Below are positions 43,608-49,571 of a DNA stretch of 49,571 nucleotides, in pieces. How positions within the stretch are numbered: position 1 is the stretch's first letter; each line of letters begins with the position of its first letter. The notes beneath the pieces were generated by a model. The model did no database searches, was not told the origin of the DNA, and saw only the letters and a program-made list of their open reading frames with translations. Where the stretch lies: NCBI GenBank assembly GCA_902797985.1, contig CADBUZ010000006.1, positions 1 through 49,571 on the forward strand, in the 5' to 3' direction. This DNA comes from an uncultured bacterium (GTDB lineage Bacteria; Cyanobacteriota; Vampirovibrionia; Gastranaerophilales; Gastranaerophilaceae). The translations under genes were made by a program, and so were the position numbers.

Positions 43608-44909
43608 TTAAAATCCAAACGGATGCTCGTGACTATATTTAATTTGAGCTATAATTCCTTCAAATTTATATTTTAAATCGCAGACACGTTCTTTAAATGT
43701 TCTAGGTGCAATTTCTAATTTTTCAGGAGAAAACACAACAACTTGAGATTGTTTTCTTCCAATGACTTCATTTATATCAGGATTAAACAGGTTTGCAAAT
43801 AAATTTCCGCTCTTTACTCCTTTAGGAACATATGCTCCATCATAACCTGCTTCTTTAAAAAATCTGTTAGTTAAACATTCAGTCAAAGCATTCTTTAAAT
43901 CTGAAGGCATTTTTTCTAATTCTTCTTTTGGAACTCTTTCAAGAACATATTTATTTCTTAAATTGTTTAGCGCTTGATAAGAATTTTCTGATACAAATGC
44001 TATATTAGCACCTTGTTCCATCTTGACAGGTATTACAGAACCGTGTAACCCTGAGAAGTATGATGCAACCCTAATATCAGGAGTTACATATACACCGGCA
44101 CCAAGTTCTCTGGCCGCAGAATTAATTTGATTACTTGCAAAAGGAGTGAATCCTGTGTTATAGACACCTTTGCTTTTTGTTGTCCCATGGAATAATATCC
44201 CGTCGTTAGGTAAAATGCCATTAGGACAAGGTCTAATGTAATCATTTAGTTGTACATGCATTGATGCAAAATTAGGATTAAATTTACTAGCTAAATCGTA
44301 ATGCTGAAATCCTAAAGTTTCATATATAGTTTGTAAATCATCCTTGTTTTCTGCGACGAATTTTTCGTTAAAATCAAGAATATTTATTTTTTCGTCTTTT
44401 ATAATATTTTGTTCTTGTTGTTTTAAATGTTTATTTAAATTTTTCTTCAAATTTTTTGCAGCTTTTACTACATCTGATTCTTCAGGAATATTGTTTTCTT
44501 TAAAATATTTTTCTAAATCTTCAATTCCTTGACTTAAATTTGACTTATGTTTAGGTTTTTTGAAAATGGCTAAAACATCGTCAATTGTGGTGTTGAAAGA
44601 ACCTTTTTTATTCATTAATTCATCAACAAATTTATTTCCTTCTTCATATATTTTATTAGAAATTCTTTCGTTGCCTTTTAGAACTTTCGCCGCTTTTACA
44701 GGATTTCGCCCAATAGAATATATTAATAAACCTGCTGTTGCAGCAAGTTGTAGCATTGCCACTCCAAGAATGACTTTTTTCTTTCTGTTTTTTGATGATA
44801 GTTCAACTTTGTCTGCTTCTTGATTTTGAAAAGCACGTTGTTCGTTAATGTTGTTTTGTTTTATGTCCCCGAAAGCAGAAACATTTTTTATTTTATCTAT
44901 TTCCGTCAT
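43608..44909 (-). CDS. Membrane-anchored ADP-ribosyltransferase-like protein
   Basis: 433 aa with one membrane helix at about 46-67 (VILGVAMLQLAATAGLLIYS) after a polar N-terminus, a helical linker (80-200) and a C-terminal domain of ART/PARP type. ILFHGTTKSKG gives H241 and GAGVYVTPDIRVASYF gives Y274, and the strand QSQVVVFSPEKL has Gln (Q389) where PARPs have a catalytic Glu. The H-Y-Q pattern suggests a mono-ART, an RNA-acting relative or an inactive fold. No ribosome site is clear. There is no antitoxin or immunity gene beside it. Confidence 0.6.
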   Translation of the reverse strand: MTEIDKIKNVSAFGDIKQNNINEQRAFQNQEADKVELSSKNRKKKVILGVAMLQLAATAGLLIYSIGRNPVKAAKVLKGNERISNKIYEEGNKFVDELMNKKGSFNTTIDDVLAIFKKPKHKSNLSQGIEDLEKYFKENNIPEESDVVKAAKNLKKNLNKHLKQQEQNIIKDEKINILDFNEKFVAENKDDLQTIYETLGFQHYDLASKFNPNFASMHVQLNDYIRPCPNGILPNDGILFHGTTKSKGVYNTGFTPFASNQINSAARELGAGVYVTPDIRVASYFSGLHGSVIPVKMEQGANIAFVSENSYQALNNLRNKYVLERVPKEELEKMPSDLKNALTECLTNRFFKEAGYDGAYVPKGVKSGNLFANLFNPDINEVIGRKQSQVVVFSPEKLEIAPRTFKERVCDLKYKFEGIIAQIKYSHEHPFGF

Positions 44910-44983
44910 ATTAGCCTCATACTTAAATAACGCTTTATTAAAAATTTTTTTGTCATTTGCAGTATAAATATTTACAAAAATTA

Positions 44984-45022
44984 GTTAAAAAAAGAAGCTC
45001 TACCGAAAAGGAGAGCTTTTTT
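44984..45022 (-). terminator. Terminator of gpmI
   Basis: On the minus strand AGCTCT, a loop of about 10 nt, AGAGCT, then TCTTTTTTT. Confidence 0.75.
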
Positions 45023-45039
45023 TTTATGAATAATTTATC

Positions 45040-46581
45040 TTATACAGAAACAGGAGTTTTGATTAAAGAATCACTTTCCATTTCTGCAGGTTTTTTAATA
45101 CCCATAAGCTCTAAAACAGTAGGTGCAACATTGCATAAAGCACCATCTTCTTTTAAAGATATATCTTTAGGTCCATTTATAATAACAAAAGGAACTTCGT
45201 TTGTTGTGTGGGCAGTTTGTGGTTTCCCTGTTTCTTCATCAACCATAACTTCAGCATTACCGTGGTCAGCTGTTAAAAGCATTGTAATACCTTTTTCTTT
45301 GCAAGCATCTGCAATTTTGCCAACACATTCATCAACTACTTTGCAAGCTTTAGTAGCAGCTTCGATAACTCCTGTATGACCAACCATATCAGGGTTAGCA
45401 AAGTTGACTAAGATGAATCCGTATTTATCATCATCTATTGCAGATAATACGTTTTCGCAAACTTCGTAAGCGCTCATTTCAGGTTGCATATCATATGTAG
45501 GAACTTTTGGAGATGAAACAAGTTTGCGAGTTTCGTGAGGTTGTGGTTCGTCTATACCTCCGTTAAAGAAAAATGTAACGTGAGCATATTTTTCTGTTTC
45601 TGCCGTTCTAAACTGGTTAATCCCATTTTGTTCTAAAACATCACCTAATATGTTGACCAATTGTTCTTTAGGGAAAGCAACAGGATAAGTAAAGGTTGCT
45701 TCATAGCTTGTCATAGTTGTGTAAAGGATGTTTTTTAGAACTTTCTTCCTGTCAAAGCCGTCAAAATCAGTAAAGTTGATTGCTTTTGTTATTTCTCTGG
45801 CTCTATCAGGTCTGTAGTTAAAGAAAATAATAGAATCATTATCGTGAATTCTGCTTTCTTCCCCAAGAATTGCAGTAGGAAGAACAAATTCATCAGTTAC
45901 ATCGTTGCTGTAAGAAGCTTTAACTCCATCTATAGCAGAGTCAGCGTGTTCACCTTCTCCGAATAATAGGCAGTTGTATCCTTTTTCAACTCTATCCCAA
46001 CGATTATCTCTGTCCATAATGTAATAACGACCGCAGATAGAAGCTATTTTAGGTAAGTTATATTTAGCAAGTTCATCCTCTACTATTTGTAAGTATTCAC
46101 AAGCACTTGCAGGTGGTGTGTCACGTCCGTCTAAAAATGCGTGAACATATACTTTAGTTAAACCGTTATCAGCAGCCATTTTGATTAGTGCTAATAAGTG
46201 ATCTAGTGATGAGTGAACCCCGCCTGTTGAAACTAATCCATATAAGTGTAATGATGAATTGTTTAATTTTGCGTGTTCAATAGCTTCAAGAAATCTTTGA
46301 TTTTTAAAGAAAGAGCCGTCTTTGATTGCTCTGTTTATTTTAGATAAATCTTGATAAACAATTCTGCCAGCGCCAAGATTTAAGTGCCCTACTTCAGAAT
46401 TACCCATTTGACCTGCAGGTAGTCCTACATATTCGCCATCTGCGTGTATTCTGGTAGAGGTTTCTTCTTCTATTAATTTTGGAACGTTAACAGGATGTGA
46501 TAATTTTGTTGCATCATAATCTGCTGAACCTGTAGATATTCCCCATCCGTCCATTATGCATAATAAAACTCTTTTGTTCAT
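45040..46581 (-). CDS. gpmI: Phosphoglycerate mutase, 2,3-bisphosphoglycerate-independent
   Basis: 513 aa, the family length. It interconverts 3- and 2-phosphoglycerate in glycolysis. MDGWG is near 10-14, GNSEVGH gives the phosphoserine S62, and FLDGRDTPP and LTADHGNAE are metal-site motifs. I chose ATG 46581 because AGAGGATATAAT is immediately upstream; the frame is open five codons further. It is monocistronic. Confidence 0.96.
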   Translation of the reverse strand: MNKRVLLCIMDGWGISTGSADYDATKLSHPVNVPKLIEEETSTRIHADGEYVGLPAGQMGNSEVGHLNLGAGRIVYQDLSKINRAIKDGSFFKNQRFLEAIEHAKLNNSSLHLYGLVSTGGVHSSLDHLLALIKMAADNGLTKVYVHAFLDGRDTPPASACEYLQIVEDELAKYNLPKIASICGRYYIMDRDNRWDRVEKGYNCLLFGEGEHADSAIDGVKASYSNDVTDEFVLPTAILGEESRIHDNDSIIFFNYRPDRAREITKAINFTDFDGFDRKKVLKNILYTTMTSYEATFTYPVAFPKEQLVNILGDVLEQNGINQFRTAETEKYAHVTFFFNGGIDEPQPHETRKLVSSPKVPTYDMQPEMSAYEVCENVLSAIDDDKYGFILVNFANPDMVGHTGVIEAATKACKVVDECVGKIADACKEKGITMLLTADHGNAEVMVDEETGKPQTAHTTNEVPFVIINGPKDISLKEDGALCNVAPTVLELMGIKKPAEMESDSLIKTPVSV

Positions 46582-46693
46582 ATTATATCCTCTCATTTAG
46601 TTGTTTTACGCCATTATACTAACACCAACATATTATGTATTCAATATTATTATAATCTTTTAGAAATATGTTTGATAAAATATGCAAAAATAA

Positions 46694-46713
46694 AGCCGTT
46701 CTTTCGAACGGCT
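46694..46713 (-). terminator. Terminator of the 144-aa gene
   Basis: An 8-bp stem AGCCGTTC/GAACGGCT, loop of 4, then TTTATTTTT on the minus strand. Confidence 0.8.
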
Positions 46714-46756
46714 GATAAAATTCGATTTAGTAAGATTAGGTAAGTAAAACCTGTTA

Positions 46757-47191
46757 TTACAATCCTTCAGAATAATTATAATCATTTTTGATGTTGTCTG
46801 AAAGCATTGTTTTGTATGAATCCATGTAGGAGTTAATTTCTTGTAATTCAACAGATAGAGTAGTGATTTGGTTATCCAAGTCGGTTTCCCAAGTGGTGAT
46901 ATCTTCCATTTCACCTTCGTAGTAACATTCAATGTATTCTACTTCTTCTGTGTATTCAGGAATCTCTGTGTAATCAACATATTTAAAAGTGGAATCTTTA
47001 TAAGAAACAGAGAAAATGTTTTTGCATTGAGCACGTAAGTTTGAATATTTAGCGTTTTTCCATTCAGATAAATCAGCAGTTTCAGAAGTAGCAAGTGTTT
47101 TGCTGTTCTGATATTGCGTAATCATCGTATTAATTTGGTTACGACGATGTACGTACGATAATAATGTCTCGTTTAATATCGCTTCTGCCAT
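46757..47191 (-). CDS. Small helical protein, 144 aa, function unknown
   Basis: Residues 1-60 form one helix (AILNETLLSYVHRRNQINTM) and 95-144 another coiled-coil-like one (ITTLSVELQEINSYMDSY), with an acidic Tyr-rich middle. The shape is like small coil proteins of secretion machines, but there is no motif that proves this. There is no signal peptide. GGTAAGAAGAA lies before the ATG. Its upstream element (GTAACA, 14 nt, TGAAAT) matches those of the 861-aa and 1215-aa genes. Confidence 0.6.
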   Translation of the reverse strand: MAEAILNETLLSYVHRRNQINTMITQYQNSKTLATSETADLSEWKNAKYSNLRAQCKNIFSVSYKDSTFKYVDYTEIPEYTEEVEYIECYYEGEMEDITTWETDLDNQITTLSVELQEINSYMDSYKTMLSDNIKNDYNYSEGL

Positions 47192-47249
47192 TTCTTCTTA
47201 CCTTACGGATTTAATCTTACATGTATATAAAGTTTTTTCTGAAACCCTG

Positions 47250-47275
47250 ATTTCATCATGGTTTTAATCTGTTAC
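47250..47275 (-). promoter_or_regulatory. GTAACA-N14-TGAAAT element upstream of the 144-aa gene
   Basis: On the minus strand GTAACA (47275-47270), 14 nt, TGAAAT (47255-47250), then a short stretch leading to ACTTTATATACATG. Confidence 0.45.
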
Positions 47276-47344
47276 AAAAGTTAACATAACAAATTAAATC
47301 TTGAAAATAAGGCTATTTGAGGGTGTATTAAAAACAAAAAAATA

Positions 47345-47407
47345 TCACATAGTATCGACTTCCTGCGTAAAATCGATTCCACGTGACATATGAACACTAA
47401 AAACCAT
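47345..47407 (-). CDS. Small ORF 2, 20 aa
   Basis: Starts 5 nt after the stop of small ORF 1, on the same predicted transcript. It reads MVFSVHMSRGIDFTQEVDTM. There is no strong ribosome site. It could be chance. Confidence 0.2.
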   Translation of the reverse strand: MVFSVHMSRGIDFTQEVDTM

Positions 47408-47412
47408 AATAT

Positions 47413-47499
47413 CTAATATGTAATGACTTTCGAGTTATTTTTTCCAATCATTTCAAAATATATTACCAATTTGGCAATAATATATTCTAAAAGACGCAT
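47413..47499 (-). CDS. Small ORF 1, 28 aa, hydrophobic
   Basis: Found in the 460-bp gap between the 144-aa gene and an XRE gene. GAGGTG lies 4 nt before the ATG. A promoter (TTGTAT, 16 nt, TAAAAT) can be read about 75 bp upstream at about 47571-47544. The peptide (MRLLEYIIAKLVIYFEMIG...) is amphipathic or membrane-active in character with a polar tail. It may be a small membrane peptide, possibly toxin-like, under the adjacent XRE genes. Nothing else is seen in the gap. Confidence 0.35.
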   Translation of the reverse strand: MRLLEYIIAKLVIYFEMIGKNNSKVITY

Positions 47500-47651
47500 A
47501 GGACACCTCGTTCCACTTATGTGAAATATTGTGTTTACCTACTTTAATTTTACATTTTTCTTATAAAAATACAAGCGTATTTTCAAAAAATATTACATAA
47601 CTTAATAGTGTCTATTGTACACTATTATTGGGTTTTGGGTTGGTTGGGCTT

Positions 47652-47981
47652 TTAATCGGAATCTAAGCTTTTGTGAATTTTAAGAAGTGTTTTTAGATGT
47701 TTTTCAGATGAATTATTTATGATGGATTTAAGTTCTTCTTTAACATTTATATTTTTAATTGGGGTATCGTATTCAAAGTTGAACAATTCTTTCAGCGTGA
47801 CATCTAAGGCCTGTGCAATAGATATGATAAGGTCTAGAGGAGGGTTGGCTGTGCCTTGTTCGATTTTTGATATATGATTTTTTGTTCGATTAACCAACTC
47901 AGAAAGTTTTTCTTGAGTAAAGTGTTTTTGTTTTCGAAGCTGTTTAATTCGCTCACCTAATAATAATTTTTCGTTATTCAT
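47652..47981 (-). CDS. XRE-family regulator A
   Basis: 109 aa with an N-terminal HTH (about 7-62: LGERIKQLRKQKHFTQEKLSE, then NHISKIEQG as the recognition helix). The C-terminal helix (KSIINNSSEKHLKTLLKIHK) probably dimerises. I chose ATG 47981 because AAAGG lies 6 nt upstream. It is divergent from a second XRE gene with 141 bp between. It may control itself, that gene and the small ORFs. Confidence 0.85.
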   Translation of the reverse strand: MNNEKLLLGERIKQLRKQKHFTQEKLSELVNRTKNHISKIEQGTANPPLDLIISIAQALDVTLKELFNFEYDTPIKNINVKEELKSIINNSSEKHLKTLLKIHKSLDSD

Positions 47982-48122
47982 GAACATCCTTTATTTTATA
48001 GAGTACATGGATTTTAATAATTATTAAACAAACCTTGATAATTATTATTATTCATTTATAATCATGATATGATTATTTAAGTTAAAATGTTGACGTGTCA
48101 AAAATACTCTAAAGGGGATTTG
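47982..48122. promoter_or_regulatory. Divergent control region of two XRE genes
   Basis: TTTAATAA/TTATTAAA is a perfect 16-bp palindrome (48013-48028). ATAATCAT-GAT-ATGATTAT (48058-48076) is a second dyad. The plus-strand promoter TTGATA (48035-48040), 16 nt, TATAAT (48057-48062) overlaps it, so the second dyad is placed to repress regulator B. Confidence 0.5.
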
Positions 48123-48458
48123 ATGAAGGAATTGAAAAAGGGTATCGAATTAAAGAATTTAGGAAGTTTGTTGCGGGGGAAACGCAAAGAGCTTAATCTT
48201 ACGCAATCAGAAGTAGCAGAAGAGATAGGATTGAGTACGCAGCATTATTCTCGAATTGAGCGTGGGGAGTATACTCCGGGGTTGCAGACATTTATCAATT
48301 TGAACAGAGTTTTGAAATTGAACTTGAGTGAGATGGATTTAAGAGGGGAAGAAGCAGTATCCCCTACAATGTATGAGATTATGTTTCTGCTCAAACACTT
48401 TAATAACACTCAACAGAAGGCTGTTTTGTCATTTTTAAAAACGATGGCATCTGCATAA
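48123..48458 (+). CDS. XRE-family regulator B
   Basis: 111 aa with an HTH (about 14-70: LGSLLRGKRKELNLTQSEVAE, then LSTQHYSRIERGEYTP as the recognition helix) and a helical C-terminus. AAGGGG lies 5 nt before ATG 48123; the frame is open to 48087 without a ribosome site. It is divergent from XRE gene A, and the two share an intergenic region with two dyads. Which one is the main repressor cannot be read. Confidence 0.85.
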   Translation: MKELKKGIELKNLGSLLRGKRKELNLTQSEVAEEIGLSTQHYSRIERGEYTPGLQTFINLNRVLKLNLSEMDLRGEEAVSPTMYEIMFLLKHFNNTQQKAVLSFLKTMASA

Positions 48459-48520
48459 AAATAGCCTGTGACTAATAGATAGTGGGGTAATTTTTTATAA
48501 GAATAAAGATAATAACAAAA

Positions 48521-48599
48521 CCGTCATAGCGAGGAGCAAAGCGACGAGGATTCCCGACAAATCCCTCGCCCCCGTGGGGAGAGGGTAAGGGAGAGGGGT
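48521..48599 (+). repeat. Two short wide-host-range-type repeats side by side
   Basis: CGTCATAGCGAGGAGCAAAG followed by CGACGAGGATTCCCGAC (48521-48558) has the style of a GAGGAGCGAAGCGACG repeat I know from many unrelated bacterial genomes. The next block (48563-48599) is a C-rich then G-rich hairpin, CCCTCGCC...GGGAGAGGG, also of a widespread type. Both are much richer in G+C than the flanks. No other feature is seen in 48459-48641. Confidence 0.5.
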
Positions 48600-48641
48600 A
48601 AGTAAGAACAAATTTGACAAATTAAAAACAAGAGGGAGTAA

Positions 48642-49511
48642 ATGACAAAGGTTTCAATAATAGTACCGGTATACAATGTAGAGGAGTATCTAAAAAGATG
48701 CTTAGACTCTCTTGTTAATCAGACCTTGGAAGATATAGAAATCATTTGTGTAAATGACGGTTCAACCGATGGTTCTGCACAGATTTTGGAAGAATTTGCG
48801 CAAAAAGATAACAGAATAAAAGTAACCACACAGATTAATTCAGGCTTAAGTGAAGCAAGAAATGTAGGTATAAGAATTGCAAACGGTGAGTATATCGGTT
48901 TAGTTGATTCTGATGATTTTGTAGATAAAGAATTTTTTGAAAAGTTATATAATTCAGCAGTTGAAAATAACTGTGATATAGCTTGCGGAAACATAATCAG
49001 AGAAAATAATCGAAAGAAAAGAAAACCGTTTTTAAATTATAAGTCAATTGAAGTTGTAAAAAGTGTTCGTGAAAAATATGAAAAGTCAGGAGTCCCAAAC
49101 CATTGTTATGTATGGAACAAGATATATAAAAGAGAATCGTTAATTAAATCGGGAATAACATTTATTAGAGGGATAGTATATGAGGATATGCCGTTTACCT
49201 CGGATGTTTTGGAAACTTTAGACGACATGGTTATTGTACCTGACGTTTATTACCACTATTGGATAAATGACAAATCGATTATAAAAACAACTTCTGATAA
49301 AATTAGAACAGATAAAATTTTTTCAAAGAAGTATTTGTTGAAAAAGCTTAAAAAATATAATGTTACCCTTTCAAAGAAAGATAACTTAATTGGGAAAAAA
49401 GAATATTTCTTTTTAGGGATAAAAGTATTAAAAACATATATTTACCCATCAACCAAAGAATATTACTTATTTGGACTTGTTCCTTTCTTGACTGTAAAGG
49501 AGGGTGCGTAG
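48642..49511 (+). CDS. Glycosyltransferase family 2
   Basis: 289 aa with a GT-A fold. SIIVPVYNVEEYL opens the nucleotide-sugar domain, NDGSTDGS (about 39-46) and VDSDDF (about 88-93) are the UDP/metal motifs and EDMPF (about 180) gives the catalytic base. It probably adds a sugar to a lipid-linked oligosaccharide, LPS or capsule. GAGGGAG precedes the ATG. The next gene starts at the base after its stop, so an operon is certain. Confidence 0.9.
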   Translation: MTKVSIIVPVYNVEEYLKRCLDSLVNQTLEDIEIICVNDGSTDGSAQILEEFAQKDNRIKVTTQINSGLSEARNVGIRIANGEYIGLVDSDDFVDKEFFEKLYNSAVENNCDIACGNIIRENNRKKRKPFLNYKSIEVVKSVREKYEKSGVPNHCYVWNKIYKRESLIKSGITFIRGIVYEDMPFTSDVLETLDDMVIVPDVYYHYWINDKSIIKTTSDKIRTDKIFSKKYLLKKLKKYNVTLSKKDNLIGKKEYFFLGIKVLKTYIYPSTKEYYLFGLVPFLTVKEGA

Positions 49512-49571
49512 ATGAGTTTTTTAAAAAAGGTTTTTTCCATAACAGATACTACATACAGAACAGAGTATAGA
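49512..49571 (+). CDS. Start of a further glycan-cluster gene (partial)
   Basis: Begins at the ATG directly after the glycosyltransferase stop and runs off the window. The 20 residues seen (MSFLKKVFSITDTTYRTEYR) resemble the short N-terminal segment found in LPS/capsule glycosyltransferase genes. It is incomplete at the 3' end, so no firm name is possible. Confidence 0.5.
   Translation, partial: MSFLKKVFSITDTTYRTEYR

Noticed and set aside
46660-46932. 90-aa minus frame
   Set aside because: It overlaps the 144-aa gene in another frame and reads through that gene's terminator.

Overview
The window looks like chromosomal DNA from an AT-rich, probably anaerobic, gut-type bacterium. I place it tentatively in the Gastranaerophilales/Vampirovibrionia (Melainabacteria) lineage. 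The reasons are the low-GC coding style, a Tic20/DUF4870-like membrane protein as in Cyanobacteria and relatives, oxygen-detoxifying flavodiiron and flavoproteins, and several small proteins of a type I associate with that group (for example an N-terminal PSFGA motif). This is inference from reading, not a database result.

Layout. (1) 1-9.25 kb is an accessory region that abuts the 3' end of a tRNA-Ser(GGA) gene. It holds a tyrosine integrase, a two-gene operon (GIY-YIG-like nuclease, zinc-ribbon protein) divergent from an ImmR/ImmA-type repressor and metallopeptidase pair with two perfectly spaced operators, a HEPN/MNT toxin-antitoxin pair, a ribbon-helix-helix regulator, two flavoproteins, an acetyltransferase, small orphan genes and three kinds of intergenic repeat. 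A 76-bp direct repeat that includes the tRNA 3' end marks a probable integration hot spot. (2) 9.25-42.4 kb is mostly core: rpiB, rsfS, a TPR protein, a Tic20-like protein, a GH38 alpha-mannosidase, dnaG-rpoD, rpmB, an M16 peptidase homologue, der, obg, tsaD, gdhA, tsaC, a flavodiiron protein, grpE-dnaJ, a beta-propeller protein, an O-methyltransferase and recN. Scattered among these are large lineage-type proteins without a known function (861 aa with EF-hands; 1215 aa). (3) 42.4-47.2 kb has a secreted protein, a membrane-anchored ADP-ribosyltransferase-like protein, gpmI and a small helical protein. (4) 47.2-49.6 kb has two unannotated small ORFs, two divergent XRE regulators, a repeat block and the start of a glycan-biosynthesis cluster (GT2 plus a following gene cut by the window end).

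How the parts work together. tsaC and tsaD supply threonylcarbamoyl-adenosine for tRNA; der, obg, rsfS, rpmB and tsaD/tsaC all bear on ribosome assembly and translation; dnaG and rpoD form the conserved macromolecular synthesis unit; grpE-dnaJ are the DnaK co-chaperones. The flavodiiron protein and a flavin-reductase-like protein fit oxygen or NO detoxification in an anaerobe.

The most interesting signals are: a fully readable bidirectional switch at 1755-1840, in which one operator sits on each divergent promoter, controlling a small GIY-YIG/zinc-ribbon operon; arrays of extra-stable C-GNA-G mini-hairpins in dispersed repeats; a promoter-like element (GTAACA, 13-14 nt, TGAAAT) shared by three functionally unassigned genes more than 14 kb apart; three housekeeping genes whose -10 box ends exactly 6 nt before an ATG that lacks a Shine-Dalgarno sequence, predicting leaderless mRNAs; and a membrane-anchored ART-like protein.
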